DNA from: Planctomycetaceae bacterium
Lineage (GTDB): Bacteria; Planctomycetota; Phycisphaerae; Phycisphaerales; SM1A02
Assembly (NCBI GenBank): GCA_027488415.1
Contig: JAIYBS010000339.1
Location: 1-6,438, forward strand
Direction of reading: 5' to 3'
DNA: 6,438 nucleotides
Position 1 is the first letter of the stretch, and every line of letters starts with the position of its first letter. Made by a program: the position numbers and the translations under genes. Shown piece after piece: positions 1 to 5,656 of the stretch. The notes under the pieces are model-generated. The model saw nothing but the letters and a program-made list of their open reading frames with translations. It was not told the DNA's origin and did not search any database.

Positions 1-137
1 CCGCGTTCGAGGACCTCGCGATCCGCGTGCCCGACGTCTCGCGCATCCGCGAGGCGATCGGCTTCGAGCCGACCATTCCGCTCGAGCGAACGATCGCGGA
101 CGTCGCTTCCACGCTCGTCGCGGGAGGTGCCGCGTGA
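1..137 (+). CDS. NAD-dependent epimerase/dehydratase, C-terminal end (partial)
   Basis: Only the last 44 codons are present; the gene starts before the window and stops at TGA 135-137. The visible peptide contains RVPDVSRIREAIGFEP followed by a leucine/arginine helix. This is the usual C-terminal signature of extended short-chain dehydrogenase/reductase sugar epimerases and decarboxylases (the pattern 'R.PD.s.i...lGfeP...le.gi'). Family knowledge implies a cytoplasmic enzyme acting on a nucleotide sugar, such as a UDP-hexose 4-epimerase or UDP-glucuronate decarboxylase. The Rossmann NAD site and the YxxxK catalytic residues lie outside the window, so the substrate cannot be named. The stop overlaps the GTG start of the downstream glycosyl-phosphate transferase (GTGA, 134-137), which implies translational coupling and supports a role in supplying sugar for a surface glycan. 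The family is fairly sure, the specific enzyme is not. Confidence 0.75.
   Translation, partial: AFEDLAIRVPDVSRIREAIGFEPTIPLERTIADVASTLVAGGAA
122..129 (+). promoter_or_regulatory. Ribosome binding site for the WecA-family gene
   Basis: GGGAGGTG is an excellent match to the anti-Shine-Dalgarno complement and ends 4 bases before GTG 134. It fixes the start at the overlapping GTG rather than the internal ATG at 188. It lies inside the coding end of the upstream epimerase gene, as expected for coupled genes. Confidence 0.75.
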
Positions 138-1528
138 ACTGCGGTCAGCTGACGCATGCCGAGCGGATCGCGGCCGTGTGGACGTTGATGGCGGACTCGC
201 TGCCGGCGCTCCTGGCGAGCTTCCTCGTCACGCTCGCGACGGTGCCGATCGTCCGGTCGATCGCCCACCGCACCGGCGTCGTCGACAAGCCGGACATGGT
301 GCGAAAGCTCCACGGGCGGACCGTCGCCTACCTCGGCGGCGTCGGCGTCTTCGTCGGCGTGTTTGCGGGCATCATCGTCAGCGCGCTGTTCGCGGGCGGC
401 GACCTCGCGTCGCTCCCGCCGGTCCCGTTCTCGATCGTGCTCGGCATGATCGCGATCACGTTCACGGGCCTCGCCGACGACATCTGGAAGTTCGACGCGC
501 GCCTCAAGGTCGCCGGCCAGCTGGTCGCCGCGGCGGCGCTCGCGATCGACGAGATCGGCGTGAACGTGGCGAGCGGCCTCATGGCGCCGGTGCTCGGCGG
601 ACCGCAGGAGGTGCTCTTCCGCCTCGGCGACTTCGCGGTCCTCAACGCGACGGTCTTCTACTGGGTGGGAACCGGGCTGGTCGCCGCGTTCGTGCTCGGC
701 GGCAGCAACGCGGCGAACCTGCTCGACGGCCTCGACGGCCTGCTCTCCGGCATCACCGCCGTGATGTGCATCGGCCTGCTCGCCCTGTCGCTCGCGATCG
801 TGTACGCGCTGCCGCCCGACCTCTCGAACATCAACGAGCTCGGTCGGTCGATGGCAGGGGCGCGCGTGATCCTCTGCCTGAGCCTGCTGGGTGCCTGCCT
901 CGGATTCCTCGTCTACAACTTCAACCCGGCCTCGATCTTCCTCGGCGACGCGGGCAGCCTGCTCATCGGGTTCCTCTCGGTGACGATCATCATGACCTTC
1001 GCGAACCTGCAGCCCTTCGGCTGCCCGCTCGTGATGCGAAACGGCGCCGAGCCGATGGCGGTCGGCACCGGCGCGATCGTGATGCCGGCAGCGCCGCTGC
1101 CGGCGAACGCGGGCTACGAGGGAGTCGCCACGATCCTCGTGATGGGCGGCCTCGCGATGTTCGGCCTGCCGATCATCGACACCGCGACCGCGATCATCCG
1201 CCGCCGGCGGGCGGGCGTGCCGTTCTCGACGCCGGACGCCAACCACCTGCACCACCGCGTGAAGCGGGCGGTGTCGGGATCGGTGCGCAAGGCGGTCACC
1301 GCCCTCTACGGGATGGAGCTCGGCCTCGTCCTGCTGGGCCTCGGGGTCTCCTCCTACGTGTTGTTCGGGCACGGCCGGATGCTGTGGCCCTTCCTCGTGC
1401 TCGTGGGCGCGTTCATCGTGATCCTGCTGGTGGCGATGCGCGGCACCGGCGCGGCGCCCACCACGGTCCGGCGCCCCGGCGGCGCCCCGGCGGCGGGCTC
1501 GGCGCCGCGCGACGGCTCCTCGGCATGA
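134..1528 (+). CDS. WecA/MraY-family polyprenyl-phosphate GlcNAc-1-phosphate transferase
   Basis: This 464-residue polytopic membrane enzyme transfers a sugar-1-phosphate (GlcNAc-1-P in WecA/TagO relatives) from a UDP-sugar to undecaprenyl phosphate, the first membrane step of a surface glycan. Family hallmarks appear in order: VDKPDMVRKLH (50-60) after the first membrane helix; the Mg-binding DD at 115-116 in GLADDIWKF; NAANLLDGLDG (192-202); NFNPASIFLGDAGS (262-275); and the WecA-type HLHHR (371-375). The HLHHR motif favours WecA/TagO over MraY. About ten hydrophobic segments are visible. The GTG start at 134 has a strong ribosome binding site and overlaps the preceding stop. Two features are unusual. 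About 35 residues (291-330, poor in charge) are inserted between the GDAGS helix and the next helix. The tail beyond residue 436 is rich in Gly, Ala and Pro and is encoded by very GC-rich DNA with an 11-bp tandem repeat. The exact sugar is inferred from the family. The stop overlaps rsmH through ATGA. Confidence 0.9.
   Translation: MNCGQLTHAERIAAVWTLMADSLPALLASFLVTLATVPIVRSIAHRTGVVDKPDMVRKLHGRTVAYLGGVGVFVGVFAGIIVSALFAGGDLASLPPVPFSIVLGMIAITFTGLADDIWKFDARLKVAGQLVAAAALAIDEIGVNVASGLMAPVLGGPQEVLFRLGDFAVLNATVFYWVGTGLVAAFVLGGSNAANLLDGLDGLLSGITAVMCIGLLALSLAIVYALPPDLSNINELGRSMAGARVILCLSLLGACLGFLVYNFNPASIFLGDAGSLLIGFLSVTIIMTFANLQPFGCPLVMRNGAEPMAVGTGAIVMPAAPLPANAGYEGVATILVMGGLAMFGLPIIDTATAIIRRRRAGVPFSTPDANHLHHRVKRAVSGSVRKAVTALYGMELGLVLLGLGVSSYVLFGHGRMLWPFLVLVGAFIVILLVAMRGTGAAPTTVRRPGGAPAAGSAPRDGSSA
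1471..1492 (+). repeat. Tandem 11-bp direct repeat, two copies
   Basis: GCGCCCCGGCG occurs twice head to tail (1471-1481 and 1482-1492) inside the codons for the Gly/Ala/Pro-rich tail of the transferase. Eleven is not a multiple of three, so gain or loss of a unit would shift the frame of the last codons and break the ATGA junction with rsmH. With only two copies in very GC-rich DNA it may be chance. Confidence 0.5.
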
Positions 1529-2472
1529 CGGACCCGTCGGGCCATCTCCCGGTCCTCCTCGACACCGTCCTCGACCTCCTCTCGCCCCGACCGGGCGAGA
1601 CCGCGGTTGACCTGACCGCCGGCCGTGGCGGCCATGCGGAGGCGCTGGCCCGCCGGGTCGCCCCGGGCGGCCGGATCCTGCTCTGTGACCTCGACGCGGG
1701 CAACCTCGCCTTCGCCTCGGAGCGGGTGCGGGCGGTCCCCGGCACGGAACTGGCATCGATGCACGGGAGCTTCGCCCGCGCCGACCGCGAGGCGACCCGC
1801 CTGGGCTGGCGTGCGGACGTCGTGCTCGCCGACCTCGGGTTCGCGAGCACGCAGATGGACGACCCCGCCCGCGGCTTCAGCTTCCAGGCGGACGGCCCGC
1901 TCGACATGCGGCTCGACCCGACCCGGGGCGAGAGCGCCGCGGACCTCCTGGCGCGGATCCGGGAGCCGGATCTCGCCGACGCGATCTTCGAGCTCGGCGA
2001 GGACCCGTTCTCCCGCCGGATCGCCCGGACGATCGTCGAGCGGCGGAGCAGGGCCCCCCTTCGCACCACCCAGGAGCTGGCGTCGGCGGTGGTCGCGGCC
2101 TACGGGGCCCGCGCCCGGGACAGCCGCATGCACCCCGCCACCCGCACCTTCATGGCGCTCCGGATCCTCGTGAACGACGAGCTCGGCGCGCTCCGCACCC
2201 TCCTGGCCGCGCTGGAGCAGGGCGGACGGGAGGCCGCGGCAGGATCCGGGTGGCTGCGTCCCGGCTGCCGCGCGGGAATCATCAGCTTCCACAGCCTCGA
2301 GGACCGGCTCGTCAAGCACGCGATGGCCGACTGGGAGCGCGCCGGTCTCGGCGAGCGGGTCACCCGCAAGCCGGCGGAGGCGTCCGACGTCGAGCTCGCG
2401 ACCAATCGACGGGCGCGGAGCGCCAAGTTCCGGGTCTTCCGGTTCGCTCCGGAAATGCGCGCGGATCGCTGA
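1525..2472 (+). CDS. rsmH: 16S rRNA (cytosine-1402-N4)-methyltransferase RsmH (MraW)
   Basis: RsmH uses S-adenosylmethionine to methylate N4 of C1402 in the 16S rRNA decoding centre. The product is 315 residues, close to the usual family length of about 310-315. Motifs run in order: HLPVLLDTVLDLL at the N-terminus; the SAM-binding VDLTAGRGGHAEA (28-40); VLADLGFASTQMDDPARGFS (100-119); GPLDMRLDP (124-132); SRRIARTIVERR (163-174); HPATRTFMALRILVNDEL (203-220); SFHSLEDRLVK (254-264); and the C-terminal NRRARSAKFRVFR. All expected blocks are present. The ATG at 1525 overlaps the upstream TGA (ATGA). No Shine-Dalgarno sequence is apparent before it (GACGGCTCCTCGGC), so translation probably depends on ribosomes finishing the transferase gene. 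The frame stays open for about 1.4 kb upstream, but that translation is arginine-rich shadow, and the family N-terminus (MT..GHLPVLL) matches this start. rsmH commonly opens dcw clusters before ftsL and ftsI, as here, although a LysM gene intervenes. Confidence 0.97.
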   Translation: MTDPSGHLPVLLDTVLDLLSPRPGETAVDLTAGRGGHAEALARRVAPGGRILLCDLDAGNLAFASERVRAVPGTELASMHGSFARADREATRLGWRADVVLADLGFASTQMDDPARGFSFQADGPLDMRLDPTRGESAADLLARIREPDLADAIFELGEDPFSRRIARTIVERRSRAPLRTTQELASAVVAAYGARARDSRMHPATRTFMALRILVNDELGALRTLLAALEQGGREAAAGSGWLRPGCRAGIISFHSLEDRLVKHAMADWERAGLGERVTRKPAEASDVELATNRRARSAKFRVFRFAPEMRADR

Positions 2473-2498
2473 TGCGATCGACGGATCCCTGCCGATGA

Positions 2499-2523
2499 AC
2501 CCGATGGTGCGGCGCCATCGGGT
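2499..2523 (+). terminator. Hairpin in the rsmH-LysM spacer (possible attenuator or processing site)
   Basis: ACCCGATGG (2499-2507) pairs perfectly with CCATCGGGT (2515-2523), giving a 9-bp stem around a 7-base loop whose ends can add a U·G pair. It starts 26 bases after the rsmH stop. No run of T follows (GGTTGCCGTG), so it is not a standard intrinsic terminator. Partial termination, mRNA end protection or a processing site are the plausible roles. The pairing is directly visible; the role is inferred. Confidence 0.45.
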
Positions 2524-2547
2524 GGTTGCCGTGCGGAAATGGATTTC

Positions 2548-2561
2548 GGCCGGATCCGGCC
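2548..2561 (+). promoter_or_regulatory. 14-bp perfect palindrome next to the LysM gene ribosome binding site
   Basis: GGCCGGATCCGGCC is a perfect 14-bp palindrome ending one base before the AAAGGTGG ribosome binding region of the LysM gene. In RNA it could form a 5-bp GC stem with a GAUC loop, and in DNA it could be a dyad operator. GC-rich palindromes occur by chance in this composition, so function is uncertain. I see no convincing -35/-10 pair around it. Confidence 0.3.
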
Positions 2562-2569
2562 AAAGGTGG
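2562..2569 (+). promoter_or_regulatory. Ribosome binding site deciding the LysM gene start
   Basis: AAAGGTGG contains AGGTG ending six bases before ATG 2575. The alternative in-frame ATG at 2539 has no comparable site (TGCCGTGCGGAA precedes it) and would add 12 residues in front of an otherwise typical Lys/Arg-then-hydrophobic membrane anchor. Confidence 0.6.
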
Positions 2570-2574
2570 GCGTC

Positions 2575-3303
2575 ATGACGCGCGAGAACAAGCTTGCTCT
2601 GGTGATCGGTTTCGGTCTCATGCTCTTCGTCGGCATCCTCGTGTCCGACCACTTCGCGGCGCAGCGGTACGACCCCGCGACCGTCGTGCAGGACGAGATC
2701 GTCGCCCCCGAGGAGAGCGTCAAGCTCGAGGCCGTCGGCGTCGAGATGCTCGCCGCCGTTCCCGAGCCCGTCGCGCCCGGCACCGTGAGCCTGGTCGATG
2801 GCGGCACGAGCGCGCACCCCGATGCCCAGCCCGGCGACGCCGTGGCGGTCGTCGAGCCGCAGGCGCTCCCCGTCGAGGTCGCGCAGGCCGACGGCACCCC
2901 GGTGCGCTTCCACAAGGTGCAGCAGGGCGACAACTACTGGAAGATCGCCAAGGCCGAGTACGGCGACGGCTCGCTGGCGCAGAAGCTGCAGGACTACAAC
3001 AAGGCCGTCGCCCCCGACGCCGCCAAGCTCGCGCTCGGCTCCGAGCTGCGCATCCCGCCGATCGAGGTGCTGAAGCCCGGCGCGGTCGCGCCGACCGCCG
3101 GCACGCAGGTCGCGGTCGCCAAGCCCGAGGCGAAGGCCGCGGCCCGCGTCGCTGCCACCTACAAGATCCAGAAGGGCGACACCCCCTACGCCATCGCCAA
3201 GCGCAACGGCGTCAAGGTCGCCGACCTGCTCCGCCACAACGGCATCAAGGACCCGGCCGCCCTCAAGCCCGGCCAGACCCTGAAGATCCCGGCCAAGTTC
3301 TGA
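2575..3303 (+). CDS. Membrane-anchored protein with two LysM peptidoglycan-binding domains
   Basis: The 242-residue protein has a short basic N-terminus (MTRENK) and one hydrophobic segment (about 7-24), with no signal peptidase II lipobox, so it is probably a single-pass anchor with the rest in the periplasm. A region rich in Ala, Val, Pro and Glu follows (about 28-110). LysM 1 spans about 111-162, from KVQQGDNYWKIAKAEYG to LRIPP. An Ala/Lys/Pro linker leads to LysM 2 (about 195-242), from TYKIQKGDTPYAIAKRNG to LKPGQTLKIP. LysM domains bind the N-acetylglucosamine parts of peptidoglycan. I see no hydrolase, amidase or peptidase domain, so this looks like a wall-binding scaffold. It sits between rsmH and the ftsL-like gene, an unusual place for such a protein, which suggests a role in envelope attachment or septal wall recognition during division (inference). 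Hairpins flank it on both sides, so its expression level may be set apart from its neighbours. No established name is recognised. Confidence 0.88.
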   Translation: MTRENKLALVIGFGLMLFVGILVSDHFAAQRYDPATVVQDEIVAPEESVKLEAVGVEMLAAVPEPVAPGTVSLVDGGTSAHPDAQPGDAVAVVEPQALPVEVAQADGTPVRFHKVQQGDNYWKIAKAEYGDGSLAQKLQDYNKAVAPDAAKLALGSELRIPPIEVLKPGAVAPTAGTQVAVAKPEAKAAARVAATYKIQKGDTPYAIAKRNGVKVADLLRHNGIKDPAALKPGQTLKIPAKF

Positions 3304-3319
3304 CCGTTCCCCGTCTCCG

Positions 3320-3357
3320 CCGCGCGCGGCCCGTCGACCTCGGCGGGCCGCGCGCGG
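3320..3357 (+). terminator. Very strong GC hairpin between the LysM and ftsL-like genes
   Basis: Bases 3320-3333 pair perfectly with 3344-3357 (14 bp, nearly all G-C). Inside, T3334-G3343 (wobble), C3335-G3342 and G3336-C3341 extend the stem to 17 bp around an ACCT tetraloop. It begins 17 bases after the LysM stop and ends just before the AAGGA site of the next gene. No T tract follows (GGCGCAAGG), so it is not a canonical intrinsic terminator. An RNase-resistant mRNA end, a processing site or a partial attenuator would fit. The fold is plain from the sequence; the role is inferred. Confidence 0.6.
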
Positions 3358-3361
3358 GCGC

Positions 3362-3366
3362 AAGGA
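3362..3366 (+). promoter_or_regulatory. Ribosome binding site of the ftsL-like gene
   Basis: AAGGA lies ten bases before ATG 3377 and starts only four bases after the closing base of the strong hairpin. The folded mRNA would leave this site exposed but close to the stem, which could affect ribosome loading. Confidence 0.5.
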
Positions 3367-3376
3367 TGCGCACGCC

Positions 3377-3766
3377 ATGAGACTCTTCGCAAAGCTCCTC
3401 GTGATCGTGGTGGCCCTGGGCGCGATGGCGCTCGGGCTTCTCTCGCTCCGCCAGCAGCGGTACGAGGTCTCGAACGAGATCTCCCGCGCGCACAACCGCA
3501 TCGTCGAGCAGGAGCGCGCGCAGTGGCGGCTCCGTGCCGAGGTCGCCCAGCGCAGCACGCCGGCGGACATCCGCGAGGCCGCCGAGAAGCGCGGCATCGA
3601 GCTCGCCCCGGTGCAGGAGAGCGTGACGCCGGCCGAGGAGAAGGTCGGTACGAAGTCGGATGCGCCGGCGCCGAAGGCCGGGAGCGCGTCGAAGACCGAT
3701 GCCCCTGCCAAGGCACGCACGCAGTCGAAGCCCGCAAACGGAAAGGCGGCGACCGGTGGACGCTGA
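3377..3766 (+). CDS. FtsL-like cell division membrane protein
   Basis: The 129-residue protein has a two-charge N-terminus (MRLFAK), a single membrane helix (about 5-24) and then a charged helix typical of a coiled coil (about 26-57, LRQQRYEVSNEISRAHNRI and onward). A short conserved-looking stretch (PADIREAAEKRGIELAP, 62-78) follows, then a low-complexity Lys/Ala/Pro/Ser tail (about 83-129). This is FtsL/DivIC architecture: in other bacteria FtsL uses its periplasmic coiled coil to pair with FtsB and activate the FtsW-FtsI septal synthase. Sequence conservation in the family is very low, so the call rests on topology, size and position directly before ftsI. Its 3' end overlaps the ftsI start by 11 bases, which suggests coupled synthesis. 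The tail is longer than in most FtsL proteins and is probably disordered. Confidence 0.72.
   Translation: MRLFAKLLVIVVALGAMALGLLSLRQQRYEVSNEISRAHNRIVEQERAQWRLRAEVAQRSTPADIREAAEKRGIELAPVQESVTPAEEKVGTKSDAPAPKAGSASKTDAPAKARTQSKPANGKAATGGR
3742..3746 (+). promoter_or_regulatory. Ribosome binding site deciding the ftsI start
   Basis: AAAGG lies nine bases before GTG 3756, inside the end of the ftsL-like gene. It supports the GTG start. The upstream in-frame ATG at 3660 would add 32 arginine-rich residues that look like out-of-frame reading of the ftsL-like tail. Confidence 0.6.
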
Positions 3767-5654
3767 AGCCAACGACACCCAGGCCGCCGCGCACGTCGGC
3801 GTCGCGCCGTCCAACGATCGCCTCGGGGTCTCCGACGCCGAGCAGGGCCGCCGCACGCGGCGCTGGGCGAGGATCGCCGTCGGCTGCACCGCCGCCGCGC
3901 TCGCGCTGACCGTGGTGCGCGTCGCGCAGCTGAAGCTTTCCCCGCCCGAGCAGCTCGACGCGGCCGCCGGCCGCCGGACGAGCGTGCGCAAGGAGCTTGC
4001 GCAGCGCGGCGAGATCATCGACCAGCGCGGGCGTCCGCTCGCGATGAGCCTGGTCGGCTACAAGCTGTACTGCGACCCGGCGTTCATCTACGAGAGCGGC
4101 TGGGACAAGGCCAAGAAGGCCTCGAAGACGGACCCGAACGCGGTCGCGGAGTGCGATCCGTTCCGCGACGCGGCGATCGCGCTCGCCCCCGTGCTGCGGC
4201 AGCCGCCGCAGGCGGTCCACGAGTTGCTGAAGGCGAACGCGGAGCGCCGCTACGTGGTGCTCGCGCAGGACGTCGACGAGGCGCAGGTCGACGCGCTCCG
4301 CACGATGGACATGGACGGCATCGGGCTCGAGACGAAGCTGGTCCGCGACTATCCCGCGGGCGGGCTCGCCGGCCAGCTGATCGGCAAGGTGGGCTTCGAG
4401 CACACCGGCCAGGCGGGCGTCGAGTTCGCGTTCAACAAGGAGCTGCTGCCGGTCGACGGGCGCGTCAAGGCGCTCCGCGACGCGTTCGGCCGCACCCTGT
4501 GGATCAACCGTGACGACTACGTGCGCGGCGACGACGGCCAGGACGTGCGCCTCGCGATCGACCTCGCGGTGCAGGAGATCGCGGAGCGCCACCTCGGCAA
4601 GATGGTCGAGGACGCCAACGCCGGCGGCGGGCGAATCATCGTGATGGATGCGGGCAACGGTGACGTCCTCGCGATGGCCGACCTCCTCCAGGAGCGTCCG
4701 GGCTGGAAGGAGGCGACGCGGGATCCGTCGCGCAAGATCCATCCCTCGCTCGGCCGCAACCGCAACTTCACCGACCCGTACGAGCCGGGCTCGACCTTCA
4801 AGAGCTTCGTCTGGGCGCGCGCGACGCAGCTCGGCGCGGCGAAGCCGTCCGAGATCATCCAGCTCCCGACCGGCCCGTACGTGACGAGCTTCGGCCGCTC
4901 GATCCACGACGTGAAGTACCCGGGCCCCGTCGCCTGGAAGACCGTGCTCGTGAAGAGCCTCAACGGCGGCATGGCCCAGGTGGCGATGCGGCTGAAGCAC
5001 GAGGACCTGCAGCAGATGGTCCGCGACTTCGGCTTCGGGCAGAAGGTCGCGATCGGCATCCCGGGCGAGAGCGCGGGCATCGTGACCAGGCCCTCCAAGT
5101 GGAGCAACTACACGCAGACCTCGGTGGCGATGGGCCACGAGATCGCGGTGACGCCGATCCAGATGGTGCGCGCGTTCAGCGCGTTCGCGCGCAAGGACGG
5201 CACGATGGTGCAGCCGCGGCTCGTGCTCCCGCGCGGGGCGTCCGCGGCGGAGGACTGGGTCGGCGGCTCGAAGCAGGTCATCGCGACGAACGTCCTCGCC
5301 GAGGCGAAGGACGCGATGCAGGGCGTCGTCGAGGTCGGCACCGCGCGCAAGGCGCAGAGCGAGCACTACCGCCTGTTCGGCAAGACGGGAACGGCGGAAC
5401 TCGCGGTGCCCGGCCAGAAGGGCTACGACCGCAGCAGGTACGTCGCGAGCTTCCTCGCGGCTGCGCCGCTCGAGAACCCGCGGATCGTCGTGCTCTGCAT
5501 CATCGACGACCCGGACAAGCGGAGCAAGGCGGGACACTTCGGCGGCTCGATCGCCGGTCCCGTCGTCCGCGACGTCGTCGACGAGACGCTGCAGTACCTC
5601 GGCGTCGCGTACGACCAGGAGCCCGCGAAGGTCGCGAAGGCCGCCGGACACTGA
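3756..5654 (+). CDS. ftsI: Penicillin-binding protein FtsI/PBP3, septal peptidoglycan DD-transpeptidase
   Basis: FtsI crosslinks septal peptidoglycan and is the target of beta-lactams in its family. From GTG 3756 the protein has 632 residues. A cytoplasmic tail (1-36) with a basic cluster (RRTRRWAR) leads into one membrane helix (about 38-54). The class B pedestal domain begins with RGEIIDQRGRPLA (84-96). The transpeptidase domain carries all three catalytic motifs: S346-T-F-K349 (within EPGSTFKSFVWA), S401-L-N403 (KSLNGGMAQ) and K543-T-G545 (FGKTGTAEL). The protein ends soon after the catalytic domain, with no PASTA repeats, matching FtsI more than Spo/PBP2x-type proteins with PASTA tails. 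Two CDP motifs with Cys106 and Cys133 bracket a lysine-rich stretch in the periplasmic pedestal and could form a disulfide (inference). The 11-base overlap with the ftsL-like gene supports a shared operon and complex. No murE or other dcw gene follows; the next gene converges. Confidence 0.95.
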   Translation: MDAEANDTQAAAHVGVAPSNDRLGVSDAEQGRRTRRWARIAVGCTAAALALTVVRVAQLKLSPPEQLDAAAGRRTSVRKELAQRGEIIDQRGRPLAMSLVGYKLYCDPAFIYESGWDKAKKASKTDPNAVAECDPFRDAAIALAPVLRQPPQAVHELLKANAERRYVVLAQDVDEAQVDALRTMDMDGIGLETKLVRDYPAGGLAGQLIGKVGFEHTGQAGVEFAFNKELLPVDGRVKALRDAFGRTLWINRDDYVRGDDGQDVRLAIDLAVQEIAERHLGKMVEDANAGGGRIIVMDAGNGDVLAMADLLQERPGWKEATRDPSRKIHPSLGRNRNFTDPYEPGSTFKSFVWARATQLGAAKPSEIIQLPTGPYVTSFGRSIHDVKYPGPVAWKTVLVKSLNGGMAQVAMRLKHEDLQQMVRDFGFGQKVAIGIPGESAGIVTRPSKWSNYTQTSVAMGHEIAVTPIQMVRAFSAFARKDGTMVQPRLVLPRGASAAEDWVGGSKQVIATNVLAEAKDAMQGVVEVGTARKAQSEHYRLFGKTGTAELAVPGQKGYDRSRYVASFLAAAPLENPRIVVLCIIDDPDKRSKAGHFGGSIAGPVVRDVVDETLQYLGVAYDQEPAKVAKAAGH

Positions 5655-5656
5655 TC

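Noticed and set aside
127..1524. Upstream extension of the rsmH frame by about 466 codons
   Set aside because: The translation is arginine-rich out-of-frame reading of the WecA-family gene. The rsmH family N-terminus matches the start at 1525.
2526..2560. Promoter with TTGCCG as -35 before the LysM gene
   Set aside because: No acceptable -10 hexamer is found at the right distance; the region is GC palindrome.
3366..3380. Tiny leader frame (MRTP) overlapping the ftsL-like start
   Set aside because: It has four codons and poor spacing to AAGGA, and is easily expected by chance.
1354..3720. A 788-codon open frame on the minus strand
   Set aside because: It runs antisense to rsmH, the LysM gene and the ftsL-like gene, all with clear family motifs or architecture. 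Its translation is Arg/Gly/Asp-rich low complexity without a recognisable domain, typical of GC-rich shadow frames.
3660..3755. Longer ftsI starting at ATG 3660
   Set aside because: The 32 extra residues are almost all Arg/Pro and come from reading the ftsL-like tail in another frame. GTG 3756 has a well-placed AAAGG.
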